A program made the position numbers and the translations under genes. From Acidimicrobiia bacterium (lineage in GTDB: Bacteria > Actinomycetota > Acidimicrobiia > Spongiisociales > SHLN01), in assembly GCA_013043085.1 (NCBI GenBank), contig JABDOU010000030.1:1-5033 (forward strand): a DNA stretch of 5,033 bases, read 5' to 3'. Positions 1 to 5,032 of the stretch are shown one piece after another. The notes beneath the pieces were generated by a model. It ran no database searches and was not told the DNA's origin. It saw only the letters and a program-made list of their open reading frames with translations. How positions within the stretch are numbered: position 1 is the stretch's first letter; every line of letters begins with the position of its first letter.

Positions 1-1080
1 CTCATCGCGACCGCTTGCGGCGGTGGAACTTCGGACAATCCCGACGACACCGGTTCTGTGTCTTCAACTTCTCCGAGTACCGACCAGGGTGAAAAGGTAC
101 AGGCCTCAACCCTCGAAGAATTCTTCGGGTGGAATCAGGAATACGATCCGAGTGCAGACCAGGAGCGACAACGTCAGGTCGAAGAGGCAGTGGCTGCATG
201 CATGGCCGAACTCGGCTGGGAGTATCGGCCTGTCGACTACGGAAGCGCCGAGTACGAGTACTTCGATCCGTTTCAGGACGTCGGTGAGGCCGAATGGGCT
301 GCGCAATGGGGTTTCGGTGCAACCACATTCATCCTCGACGATCCGTGGCGCGATATCGAATATCCTGAATCCGAGTTCCAGGATCCCAATCAGGCTTACG
401 TCGAGTCGCTATCCGATATCGAGCGAGAGCAGTACTACGAAGACCTCTACGGCACGTATGACGAACCGGCTATCGATCCTGAGACCGGCGAATACACCGA
501 AGAAGAAATTCACTTTGACGCCGGTAACGGCTGCTACAACCAGGCTTCGGCCGAGATCTATGGCATACCGGATGAGGGCTCACAACAGGACTTCAGTGAA
601 ATCTGGGAAGAGTTTGAACGGCTCGAACAGGAGATTTCTGCCGATCCCCGGATGATCGAGGCCGACGAGCAATGGGCTACCTGCATGTCGGACAAGGGAT
701 TCACCTATCAGACACCTTCCGAGGCTCAGGAGCAGTTCTACATGGAGGCTGAGCGATTCTGGATGGCCATGGAACAGGCCTACACCGATCCCTTCGAAGG
801 CTGGACCGAAGACGAGATCAACCTCTGGTTCGAGAACACGCCGCAGGAGGAACAAGAAGATTTCTTCGACCAGTTCAATCAGGGCCCCCAGTTCGACGAG
901 GCAACGACGGCCGAGATCAGGGCGATCAGTGAGGAAGAGATCAAGACTGCGGTCGCTGCCTATGAATGCTCGGAGGGGCTCAAGGACATCCACGCTGACA
1001 TCAGAGCGGAATATGAGAGCGCCTTTATCCAGGAGAATCTGGAGATGCTGAACGACTACAAGGAAGCTACCGGTTTCTAG
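1..1080 (+). CDS. Acidic secreted lipoprotein with duplicated CM...G-aromatic-x-Y motif, 5' end outside window
   Basis: The frame is open from the first base, which reads L-I-A-T-A-C-G-G-G. This looks like the end of a type II signal peptide: the Cys at codon 6 would be the lipidated first residue of the mature protein, followed by a Gly/Ser/Thr/Asp-rich linker. The true start therefore lies left of the window, and the GTG at 58 is an internal codon. The mature part (about 354 residues) is very acidic, rich in Glu, Asp, Tyr, Trp and Gln, with no transmembrane helix. Counting from the lipid Cys as +1, it holds four more cysteines: CMAELGWEY near residue 62, GNGCYNQA near 174, CMSDKGFTY near 219 and AYECSEGL near 318. 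The two CM motifs look like an internal duplication, and the four Cys could form two disulfides on the outer face of the membrane. I recognise no enzymatic motif and assign no function. It ends six bases from the stop of the convergent zinc-finger gene. Confidence 0.85.
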   Translation, partial: LIATACGGGTSDNPDDTGSVSSTSPSTDQGEKVQASTLEEFFGWNQEYDPSADQERQRQVEEAVAACMAELGWEYRPVDYGSAEYEYFDPFQDVGEAEWAAQWGFGATTFILDDPWRDIEYPESEFQDPNQAYVESLSDIEREQYYEDLYGTYDEPAIDPETGEYTEEEIHFDAGNGCYNQASAEIYGIPDEGSQQDFSEIWEEFERLEQEISADPRMIEADEQWATCMSDKGFTYQTPSEAQEQFYMEAERFWMAMEQAYTDPFEGWTEDEINLWFENTPQEEQEDFFDQFNQGPQFDEATTAEIRAISEEEIKTAVAAYECSEGLKDIHADIRAEYESAFIQENLEMLNDYKEATGF

Positions 1081-1103
1081 CGGGGCCTAATCCCCAACCG
1101 CTA
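1078..1103. terminator. Possible bidirectional hairpin between convergent genes
   Basis: TAGCGG at 1078-1083 is complementary to CCGCTA at 1098-1103, with a further GG/CC pair inside. The stem spans both stop codons of the convergent lipoprotein and zinc-finger genes, where a shared terminator would be expected. There is no clear T-run on either side, so intrinsic termination is unproven. Confidence 0.3.
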
Positions 1104-1440
1104 CCGGCTCAACTCGAAACCGTGCGACCGCCGCAGCCGTTTGATGCAGATGAACGAATGCTTCGGTGTAGTCCTTCAGCGTTGACGACACTTCGAGATC
1201 CTGTTCCACGTCTTCGATCACGCTTGCCATCCGGTAGACGATGTCTCGCCACTCATCCATCGTCGTGCGTGTGATGAGGACGTGATCGGGTGCCAATCCC
1301 GTTGTGGCTGCCAACCGTCGGGCCTCATAATGTCGTTGCCGATGAGACCGCCTGCAGTATTTCCGAGGACGTCCGCTCGCAGAACGGTCGGGCATGAGAG
1401 CGCCGCACCAGGCACACAGTTTGGCTGGTGGTTTCGTCAC
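1087..1440 (-). CDS. Small zinc-finger protein (C-x2-C-x16-C-x3-H), function unknown
   Basis: A 117-residue protein. Its N-terminus carries Cys9-x2-Cys12, then GRPRKYC with Cys29, then His33, in a strongly basic stretch (RRSHRQRHYEARR). This matches the actinobacterial CxxCG...GRPRxYCSxxCRxR zinc-binding module, except that His stands where the fourth Cys is usual. Residues about 60-110 look helical and mixed in charge and may form a dimerisation or partner-binding part. A role in nucleic-acid binding is inferred only from the finger and its basic tail. The GTG start at 1440 is favoured because the next Met (residue 16) lies inside the finger, and because a perfect TATAAT sits exactly where it would place the transcript start on the GTG. 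The gene lies 19 bases downstream of msrB on the same strand, so it may also be read from the msrB transcript. Confidence 0.75.
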   Translation of the reverse strand: MTKPPAKLCAWCGALMPDRSASGRPRKYCRRSHRQRHYEARRLAATTGLAPDHVLITRTTMDEWRDIVYRMASVIEDVEQDLEVSSTLKDYTEAFVHLHQTAAAVARFRVEPVAVGD

Positions 1441-1452
1441 CGTGACATTATA
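1441..1452 (-). promoter_or_regulatory. Leaderless promoter -10 box for the zinc-finger gene
   Basis: On the minus strand TATAAT (1447-1452) is a perfect -10 hexamer, followed by six bases and then the GTG start codon. With a usual start point this makes the G of GTG the +1 base, so the mRNA would have no leader; no Shine-Dalgarno sequence is possible. Leaderless starts are common in Actinobacteria. No convincing -35 is present. The promoter lies just downstream of the msrB stop codon. Confidence 0.55.
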
Positions 1453-1459
1453 GAGGCGC

Positions 1460-1852
1460 TCAGTCGGACGTCGGTTCGAGATCCAGTGCCGCCGAATTCA
1501 TGCAGTAGCGAAGGCCGGTGGGTTGCGGTCCATCGTTGAACACGTGCCCCAAATGTCCTTCGCAGGTGGCGCAGACCACCTCGGTTCTCGTCATGAAATG
1601 ACTTGTGTCTTCCTTGAGCTTCACGGCATTTTCGGAAATCGGTTCCCAAAAGCTGGGCCAGCCACTCCCGGATTCGAATTTGGTGTCCGAGACGAAGAGA
1701 TCCGATCCACAACCGGCACACCGGTATACACCCGGTCGCTTCTCGTCCCAATAGATGCCTGTGAAGGGTGCCTCGGTGCCGGCGTTTCGTAAAACGTCGA
1801 ACTGCTGCGGCGTGAGCTTCTCCCGCCAGTCTGTATCGGTCATGTTGTCCAT
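1460..1852 (-). CDS. msrB: Peptide-methionine (R)-S-oxide reductase MsrB
   Basis: A 130-residue, full-length MsrB that reduces methionine-R-sulfoxide in proteins, normally with electrons from thioredoxin; it has no signal peptide, so it should be cytoplasmic. Seen in the sequence: the PFTGIYWDEKRPGVYRC entry segment, two zinc-binding CxxC pairs (Cys45/Cys48 and Cys94/Cys97), the SGSGWPSFWEP signature at 61-71, GHLGHVFNDGPQPTG at 99-113, and the catalytic Cys117 in RYCMNSAAL. Position 63, where E. coli MsrB has the resolving Cys of GCGW, is Ser. The protein has only five cysteines, four for zinc and one catalytic, so no second redox Cys is available. The ATG at 1852 is chosen over the one at 1843 because AAGGAG lies four bases upstream. 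It is divergent from yajQ, and its promoter resembles SigH/SigR oxidative-stress promoters, which fits its job. Confidence 0.96.
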   Translation of the reverse strand: MDNMTDTDWREKLTPQQFDVLRNAGTEAPFTGIYWDEKRPGVYRCAGCGSDLFVSDTKFESGSGWPSFWEPISENAVKLKEDTSHFMTRTEVVCATCEGHLGHVFNDGPQPTGLRYCMNSAALDLEPTSD

Positions 1853-1856
1853 GGTT

Positions 1857-1862
1857 CTCCTT
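1857..1862 (-). promoter_or_regulatory. Strong ribosome binding site of msrB
   Basis: AAGGAG on the minus strand, four bases before the ATG at 1852. It decides the start over the in-frame ATG at 1843, which would be 13 bases away. It is the only strong Shine-Dalgarno sequence in the window. Confidence 0.75.
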
Positions 1863-1917
1863 GCTGAGACGCCCCACGAGATCCGGGTGGATTCTGGTGA
1901 TGTCCGGGCTCCCCTAT

Positions 1918-1945
1918 CAACGATATTCGGCTCAAAAGTGTTCCG
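1918..1945 (-). promoter_or_regulatory. SigH/SigR-type ECF promoter for msrB
   Basis: Read on the minus strand: CGGAAC (1940-1945), 17 bases, CGTTG (1918-1922). This fits the actinobacterial thiol-stress sigma consensus (GGAAY at -35, GTT at -10, spacing about 16-18). The mycobacterial SigH regulon and the Streptomyces SigR regulon are known to include methionine sulfoxide reductase genes. The predicted msrB leader is about 55-65 bases. Assignment rests on motif and gene identity only. Confidence 0.55.
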
Positions 1946-1947
1946 AG

Positions 1948-1959
1948 TAATCTTTCTGC
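1948..1959 (+). promoter_or_regulatory. Leaderless promoter -10 box for yajQ
   Basis: TAATCT (1948-1953) fits the actinobacterial TANNNT -10 pattern and is followed by exactly six bases before the ATG at 1960, so transcription would begin on the A of ATG. No Shine-Dalgarno sequence precedes this start, which agrees with a leaderless mRNA. No good -35 is visible. Confidence 0.42.
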
Positions 1960-2445
1960 ATGCCCAGTTTTGACATTGTGAGCGAGGTTGATACCCAGGA
2001 AGTTCGCAATGCGGTTGATCAGTCCAATCGCGAGGTCATCAATCGGTACGACTTCAAGGACACGAATACCCACGTAACGCTCGGGGACACCTCGATCACC
2101 ATCGAATCCTCTACCGTCGATCGGGTAGGGGCGGCAATAGACGTCCTGCAGAGCAAGCTCATCAAGCGAGGCGTTTCATTGAAAACGTTATCGGCCGGAG
2201 AACCCCGTGAGATCGGCGGTCAACGCGCCCACGCAGTGTTCCAGCTCAATGCCGGAATCGACCAGGACCACGCCAAGACCATCTCCAAGCACATTCGCGA
2301 CCTGAAGCTCAAGGTTCAGGTTCAGATTCAGGGCGACCAGCTTCGAGTGACGGGAAAGAAACGGGACGACCTCCAAACTGCCATGGCAGCCGTCAAAGAA
2401 ATGGACCTCCCGCTGCCGCTGCAATTCACGAACTTCCGCGACTAG
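1960..2445 (+). CDS. yajQ: YajQ/UPF0234 family nucleotide-binding protein
   Basis: A 161-residue cytoplasmic protein of the YajQ family, full length. Signatures: N-terminal MPSFDIVSEVD, NREVINRYDFKD at about 23-34, LSAGEPREIGG near 78-88, the central AVFQLNAGID, and the C-terminal GKKRDDLQTAMAAVKEMDLPLPLQFTNFRD. The family fold is two ferredoxin-like domains. A Xanthomonas member was reported to bind cyclic di-GMP and act with a transcription factor; other members have been linked to RNA or nucleotide binding. Which ligand this one uses cannot be told from the sequence. The ATG at 1960 gives the usual family N-terminus. It is divergent from msrB (107 bases apart) and converges on the membrane-protein gene with only five bases between the stop codons. 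Confidence 0.93.
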   Translation: MPSFDIVSEVDTQEVRNAVDQSNREVINRYDFKDTNTHVTLGDTSITIESSTVDRVGAAIDVLQSKLIKRGVSLKTLSAGEPREIGGQRAHAVFQLNAGIDQDHAKTISKHIRDLKLKVQVQIQGDQLRVTGKKRDDLQTAMAAVKEMDLPLPLQFTNFRD

Positions 2446-2450
2446 CTCGA

Positions 2451-3134
2451 TCAACTGGCCTGTTGGAATTCAGACGTACCCGTGACGTTGCTTGCCGGCA
2501 CCGAAACCTCACGGATCGAGGTGCGCCGGTACGCCCACCCAAACAACGCGAAGGCGAGGCCCAGTGCAGTTTCGCCTATCTCGTCAAGAGACCCGACGTG
2601 TTCGCCCAGCAAGCGGGGAACCAGCATGAACCCGATCGCCATGACTACCCAGGGAAGCGCGGACATGGGAAAGATGGGGATGCGCCAGCGAGCGTAGAAG
2701 TGCTTCAAGGCAGGTACGAACCGATTGGTGAACGGAAGCATGACACAAAACGCCGCAACAAAGACCACTGCCAACGCCCGAATGTTGCCGTGGATCCCGG
2801 CGATGTTGTGAATCGTGGTTTCATCCTGAACGTTGATGACAGCGATCCCGTCCGGCGTTGACCAGCCGAAGATGCGTTGGCCCCAGCTGATCTCTTCGCC
2901 GGCGACGAAAAAAGCCGCCACCGCCAGAAGGGCCAACCATACCGGACCGGCCGTCCGCCGTCTCAGGCCAAGCACGAAGAGAATTGCCGCAACCAGATAC
3001 AAGAGTGCCGTGAGATTCTCGAGAGGTCCGTCCTCAACCGTCAACGCGTCCAGCTGGTCACGCGCGGCGAAGAACATCGCCGCAAACAGCAGAGTCATGA
3101 CCCCCGCCAAGAATGTCTGAATGTTTCCCCGCAT
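2451..3134 (-). CDS. Six-helix membrane protein of an uncharacterised GEEISWGQR family
   Basis: A 227-residue protein from the chosen ATG at 3134. It has about six hydrophobic segments (residues near 6-24, 39-57, 64-81, 119-136, 157-174, 185-202). Between and beside them lie conserved-looking polar motifs: VEDGPLENLTALLYL before helix 2, GEEISWGQRIFGW at the end of helix 3, then INVQDETTIHNI, and LDEIGET before helix 6. I recognise the motif set as a recurring family of hypothetical bacterial membrane proteins with no known function. Acidic, His, Asn and Gln residues clustered at membrane edges suggest a catalytic or metal site, which is inference. The frame stays open to a TTG at 3227 and an ATG at 3215. 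That 27-31-residue extension is rejected because it uses rare codons (AGA twice, AGG, TTA, CGA) and A-rich third positions unlike the body, while GAGAGGG precedes 3134. Confidence 0.82.
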   Translation of the reverse strand: MRGNIQTFLAGVMTLLFAAMFFAARDQLDALTVEDGPLENLTALLYLVAAILFVLGLRRRTAGPVWLALLAVAAFFVAGEEISWGQRIFGWSTPDGIAVINVQDETTIHNIAGIHGNIRALAVVFVAAFCVMLPFTNRFVPALKHFYARWRIPIFPMSALPWVVMAIGFMLVPRLLGEHVGSLDEIGETALGLAFALFGWAYRRTSIREVSVPASNVTGTSEFQQAS

Positions 3135-3135
3135 C

Positions 3136-3390
3136 GGCTTTAAAGCCCTCTCAACCCGTTCTCTTCGGTCCTGTGGACCTTGCCAACCTCTTCGTGACAC
3201 TGGTGCCCGTGTCATGGCCACTTGCAAGCCCCATCGTCAGAACACACTTCGACGTCCAACGCGTCCGTCGAAGCGGCCTAGCAGGAGGCTTTTGGAGAGT
3301 AGCCCGATCTCAGCTCTGCAAGGTCGGGCATCCGTTTACCGGGTTGTTTTCCAACCCCGGTTCTCGTAATGCCAGCGAGTTTGCAGGCTA
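3136..3390 (-). ncRNA. Candidate structured leader or ncRNA, dense array of hairpins
   Basis: This is most of a 345-base gene-free stretch (3135-3479). It holds a run of inverted repeats. In order: palindrome 3136-3147; GGTCC/GGACC at 3167-3179; TGACAC/GTGTCA at 3195-3214; palindrome CTTGCAAG at 3221-3228; CTTCGACG/CGTCGAAG at 3247-3273; GCCCGATCT/AGGTCGGGC at 3302-3329; CCGGGTTG/CAACCC(C)GG at 3339-3360; and CTCG/CGAG at 3363-3379. GGCAT near 3327-3331 could also pair with ATGCC at 3369-3373, enclosing the 3339-3360 hairpin. On the minus strand that hairpin has a GAAAA loop, a GNRA-like pentaloop. On the other hand, the 3302-3329 stem has a G-U pair only if read on the plus strand (C-A mismatch on minus), so the sense strand is unsettled. 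The position favours the leader of the downstream minus-strand gene. It matches no riboswitch class I know. Confidence 0.33.
3146..3152 (-). promoter_or_regulatory. Putative ribosome binding site of the membrane-protein gene, followed by a 12-bp palindrome
   Basis: GAGAGGG on the minus strand lies 11 bases before the ATG at 3134, longer than usual. The bases between, at 3136-3147, form the perfect palindrome GGCTTTAAAGCC, whose folding would shorten the gap or mask the site. Confidence 0.35.
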
Positions 3391-3464
3391 AGGCCCGGCG
3401 AGCTCTTCAGCGCGTCAATCTACAGAAAAACCACGCAGCGCGCGCAAGTTTCTCTACCCAAATC

Positions 3465-3470
3465 ACTATA
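3465..3470 (-). promoter_or_regulatory. Possible -10 box upstream of the hairpin-rich leader
   Basis: TATAGT on the minus strand (five of six bases of TATAAT) lies ten bases beyond the stop codon of the regulator gene. It would start a transcript near 3458, giving a leader of about 320 bases before the membrane-protein ATG. No matching -35 hexamer was found, so this is tentative. Confidence 0.3.
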
Positions 3471-3479
3471 CAGCACCTG

Positions 3480-4925
3480 TCAGAAGTTGAGATTGGGTGG
3501 TGGAGATATCGCGTCCGAATGGCCGTCGAGGAACTCATAGATCTCAACCATATCTACCCCGGCAAAAGCTCCAGGCACAGGAGCTCCGGGATAACTGCGC
3601 CCTATGACCGAAGGCCACACTTGACCGTCCCAGCGCTCCGCCAGTCCGGGTGTGGGCGTTCGACAACATGCTTGATCCGGACAACCGCTCTCAGTATGAC
3701 GTTCTGTCTCGCGACCCCGGAAAAAGCGCACGTGTTGGAAGTCGGTTCCGACGGTGATGGCATGGAGCGGTTCGCTGTCGACGATGATGTGCGATGCGCA
3801 CCAGAATGTACCGTTCGACGTGTCTGTGTACTGGTAGTGAAGTGAGTACTTGTCCGGCGAGGTGAACACAGCGCGCGTACCCCAGCGTTTACACAACCGC
3901 TGTCCCTCAACGCTTCCATCTGCGGCCCTGGGTAGGGGAACGCCGTTGTTCTCGTAGACCTGCCATATCACCCCGGATTCATCACTTCGAACCAAATGGA
4001 CCGGAATATCCAGGTGCCGGGTAGCCAGGTTCGTGAACCGATGGGCTGCCATCTGGTACGAGATGTAGAAGACCTCTTTGAGATCCTCCACGGAAAGATT
4101 GCGGCTTTCTTGCTCCATTCGTAGAAATGACACTGCAGCCTCTTGGGGAGCAAGCACCGCACCTGCGAAATAGTTGGCCTCGATACGTTGCCTCAGGAAG
4201 GTTTCGAGGTCCTGGGGATCATCGTGGTCGAGCGCAAAATGGGCAAGCGTCTGCAGCAATACCGATCTGGCGTCACGGGTGCGGAGAGAATCGCGCTGTG
4301 GAAGGTAGATCACCCGATTTGCGAGATCGGCAACCGACCGAGTCGTCTTCGGGAGGTCACCCACACGAGCGATTCTGAATCCGAAACTCCCGACCATTTC
4401 CAGCAACTGAGCTTGCGCAACCGGGCCCGCCCCGACATACGAAGTCCTGGCTAGAGCGGCCCCTGCGAGATTCTCAATTTCGATCAGGTAGTTGTCTTTG
4501 CTCGCCATTTCTGCTCGCAGGCGGGTCGTCACGGCTTGCATCGCATCGGGGACACGCTCACGAGACGCCACCAGGCGATTGAACAACTCGAGCACATGCA
4601 CCAGCGCGATATCGGGGACCCTGGCCCCGGGCCTGAGATGAGGTAATCCCAACTCGGAGTACGCCGGGTGTCGCTGCGCATCCTCCAGAGCCAACTCGAG
4701 CCTATCCCGTTCGGTCGGAGCATCATCGACCAGCAATTGTGCTTGATCTATGCCCAACGCCAAAGCTATCTCTCGCACCAACCCCATCCTGGGATCACGT
4801 TTGCCCGTCTCGATCGTGGAGAGGTAGGGCGCCGGCTTGCCGATACGTTCACCAAGCTCGTCGAGCGTCAATCCTGCGCGTTTCCTGAAATAACGCATAC
4901 GGCGTCCGAACACGTCTGTCTTCAT
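3480..4925 (-). CDS. ScfR/RamB-like XRE transcriptional regulator (short-chain acyl-CoA regulator family)
   Basis: A 481-residue protein from the chosen ATG at 4925. Residues about 5-61 form an XRE-type helix-turn-helix (GRRMRYFRKRAGLTLDELGERIG, then PAPYLSTIETGKRDP). A helical linker follows to about 170, then an ImmA/IrrE-like domain to about 305 with the family sequence RIEANYFAGAVLAP. Its peptidase motif is degenerate (LAHFALDHDD instead of HExxH), so protease activity is unlikely. The C-terminal part resembles the ScfR domain of RamB and PrpR, which control glyoxylate or methylcitrate genes and respond to acyl-CoA. It keeps cysteines at about 345, 376, 415, 420 and 421. PrpR is reported to hold an iron-sulfur cluster; here the distal motif is CPDQACC and a preceding Cys seems lost. 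A further tail of about 50 residues is unusual. The ATG at 4940 would add only HTPAM-type residues encoded by the tandem repeat. Confidence 0.8.
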   Translation of the reverse strand: MKTDVFGRRMRYFRKRAGLTLDELGERIGKPAPYLSTIETGKRDPRMGLVREIALALGIDQAQLLVDDAPTERDRLELALEDAQRHPAYSELGLPHLRPGARVPDIALVHVLELFNRLVASRERVPDAMQAVTTRLRAEMASKDNYLIEIENLAGAALARTSYVGAGPVAQAQLLEMVGSFGFRIARVGDLPKTTRSVADLANRVIYLPQRDSLRTRDARSVLLQTLAHFALDHDDPQDLETFLRQRIEANYFAGAVLAPQEAAVSFLRMEQESRNLSVEDLKEVFYISYQMAAHRFTNLATRHLDIPVHLVRSDESGVIWQVYENNGVPLPRAADGSVEGQRLCKRWGTRAVFTSPDKYSLHYQYTDTSNGTFWCASHIIVDSEPLHAITVGTDFQHVRFFRGRETERHTESGCPDQACCRTPTPGLAERWDGQVWPSVIGRSYPGAPVPGAFAGVDMVEIYEFLDGHSDAISPPPNLNF

Positions 4926-5032
4926 GGCTGGTGTATGCATGACCGGTGTATGTTCTGCATGGCCTGTGTATGCATGGCTGGTATATGCATGGCTGGTATA
5001 TGCATGGCTGGTATATGCATGGCTGGTGTGAC
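4923..5032. repeat. Tandem array of seven 15-bp repeats at the regulator start
   Basis: The unit on the plus strand is CATGGCTGGTATATG. Copies start at 4923, 4938, 4958, 4973, 4988, 5003 and 5018. The copies at 4973, 4988 and 5003 are identical. The first (GTGTATG end), second (GACCGG core) and third (CCTGTG) differ at a few bases, and the last diverges at its end. Five bases, TTCTG, interrupt the array at 4953-4957. Every unit junction creates the palindrome ATGCAT. The array overlaps the first bases of the regulator gene and reaches the window edge. It could be an iterated operator site, a slippage-prone switch of promoter length, or a simple minisatellite. Confidence 0.93.

Noticed and set aside
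23..655. Long plus-strand open frame inside the lipoprotein gene.
   Set aside because: It is basic, low in complexity and out of frame with the lipoprotein, whose composition and lipobox make it the real gene.
2446..2450. Terminator between the convergent yajQ and membrane-protein genes.
   Set aside because: Only five bases separate the stops, and no hairpin or T-run is visible around them.
3135..3227. N-terminal extension of the membrane protein to TTG 3227 or ATG 3215.
   Set aside because: Rare codons and A-rich third positions differ sharply from the rest of the gene, and the stretch contains inverted repeats typical of the leader.
3303..3320. GCTGAGATCGGGC on the minus strand and TAATGCCAGCGAG on the plus strand, both resembling parts of a TPP riboswitch.
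   Set aside because: The two pieces are on opposite strands and in the wrong order, so no single strand carries both conserved parts.
3300..3390. A tRNA with acceptor-like TAGCC/GGCTA pairing.
   Set aside because: No T-loop (GGTTCRAATC), anticodon arm or CCA-adjacent discriminator fits; spacing between the stems is wrong.
3426..3450. GC-rich stretch followed by TTTTT on the minus strand as an intrinsic terminator for the regulator gene.
   Set aside because: The best stem found is only three base pairs (CGC/GCG), too weak to support a call.
3369..3845. Plus-strand open frame covering the leader and the 3' end of the regulator gene.
   Set aside because: No ribosome binding site, no recognisable domain, and it is antisense to a well-supported gene for most of its length.
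4923..5032. CRISPR array.
   Set aside because: The units are directly adjacent with no unique spacers and are only 15 bp long.
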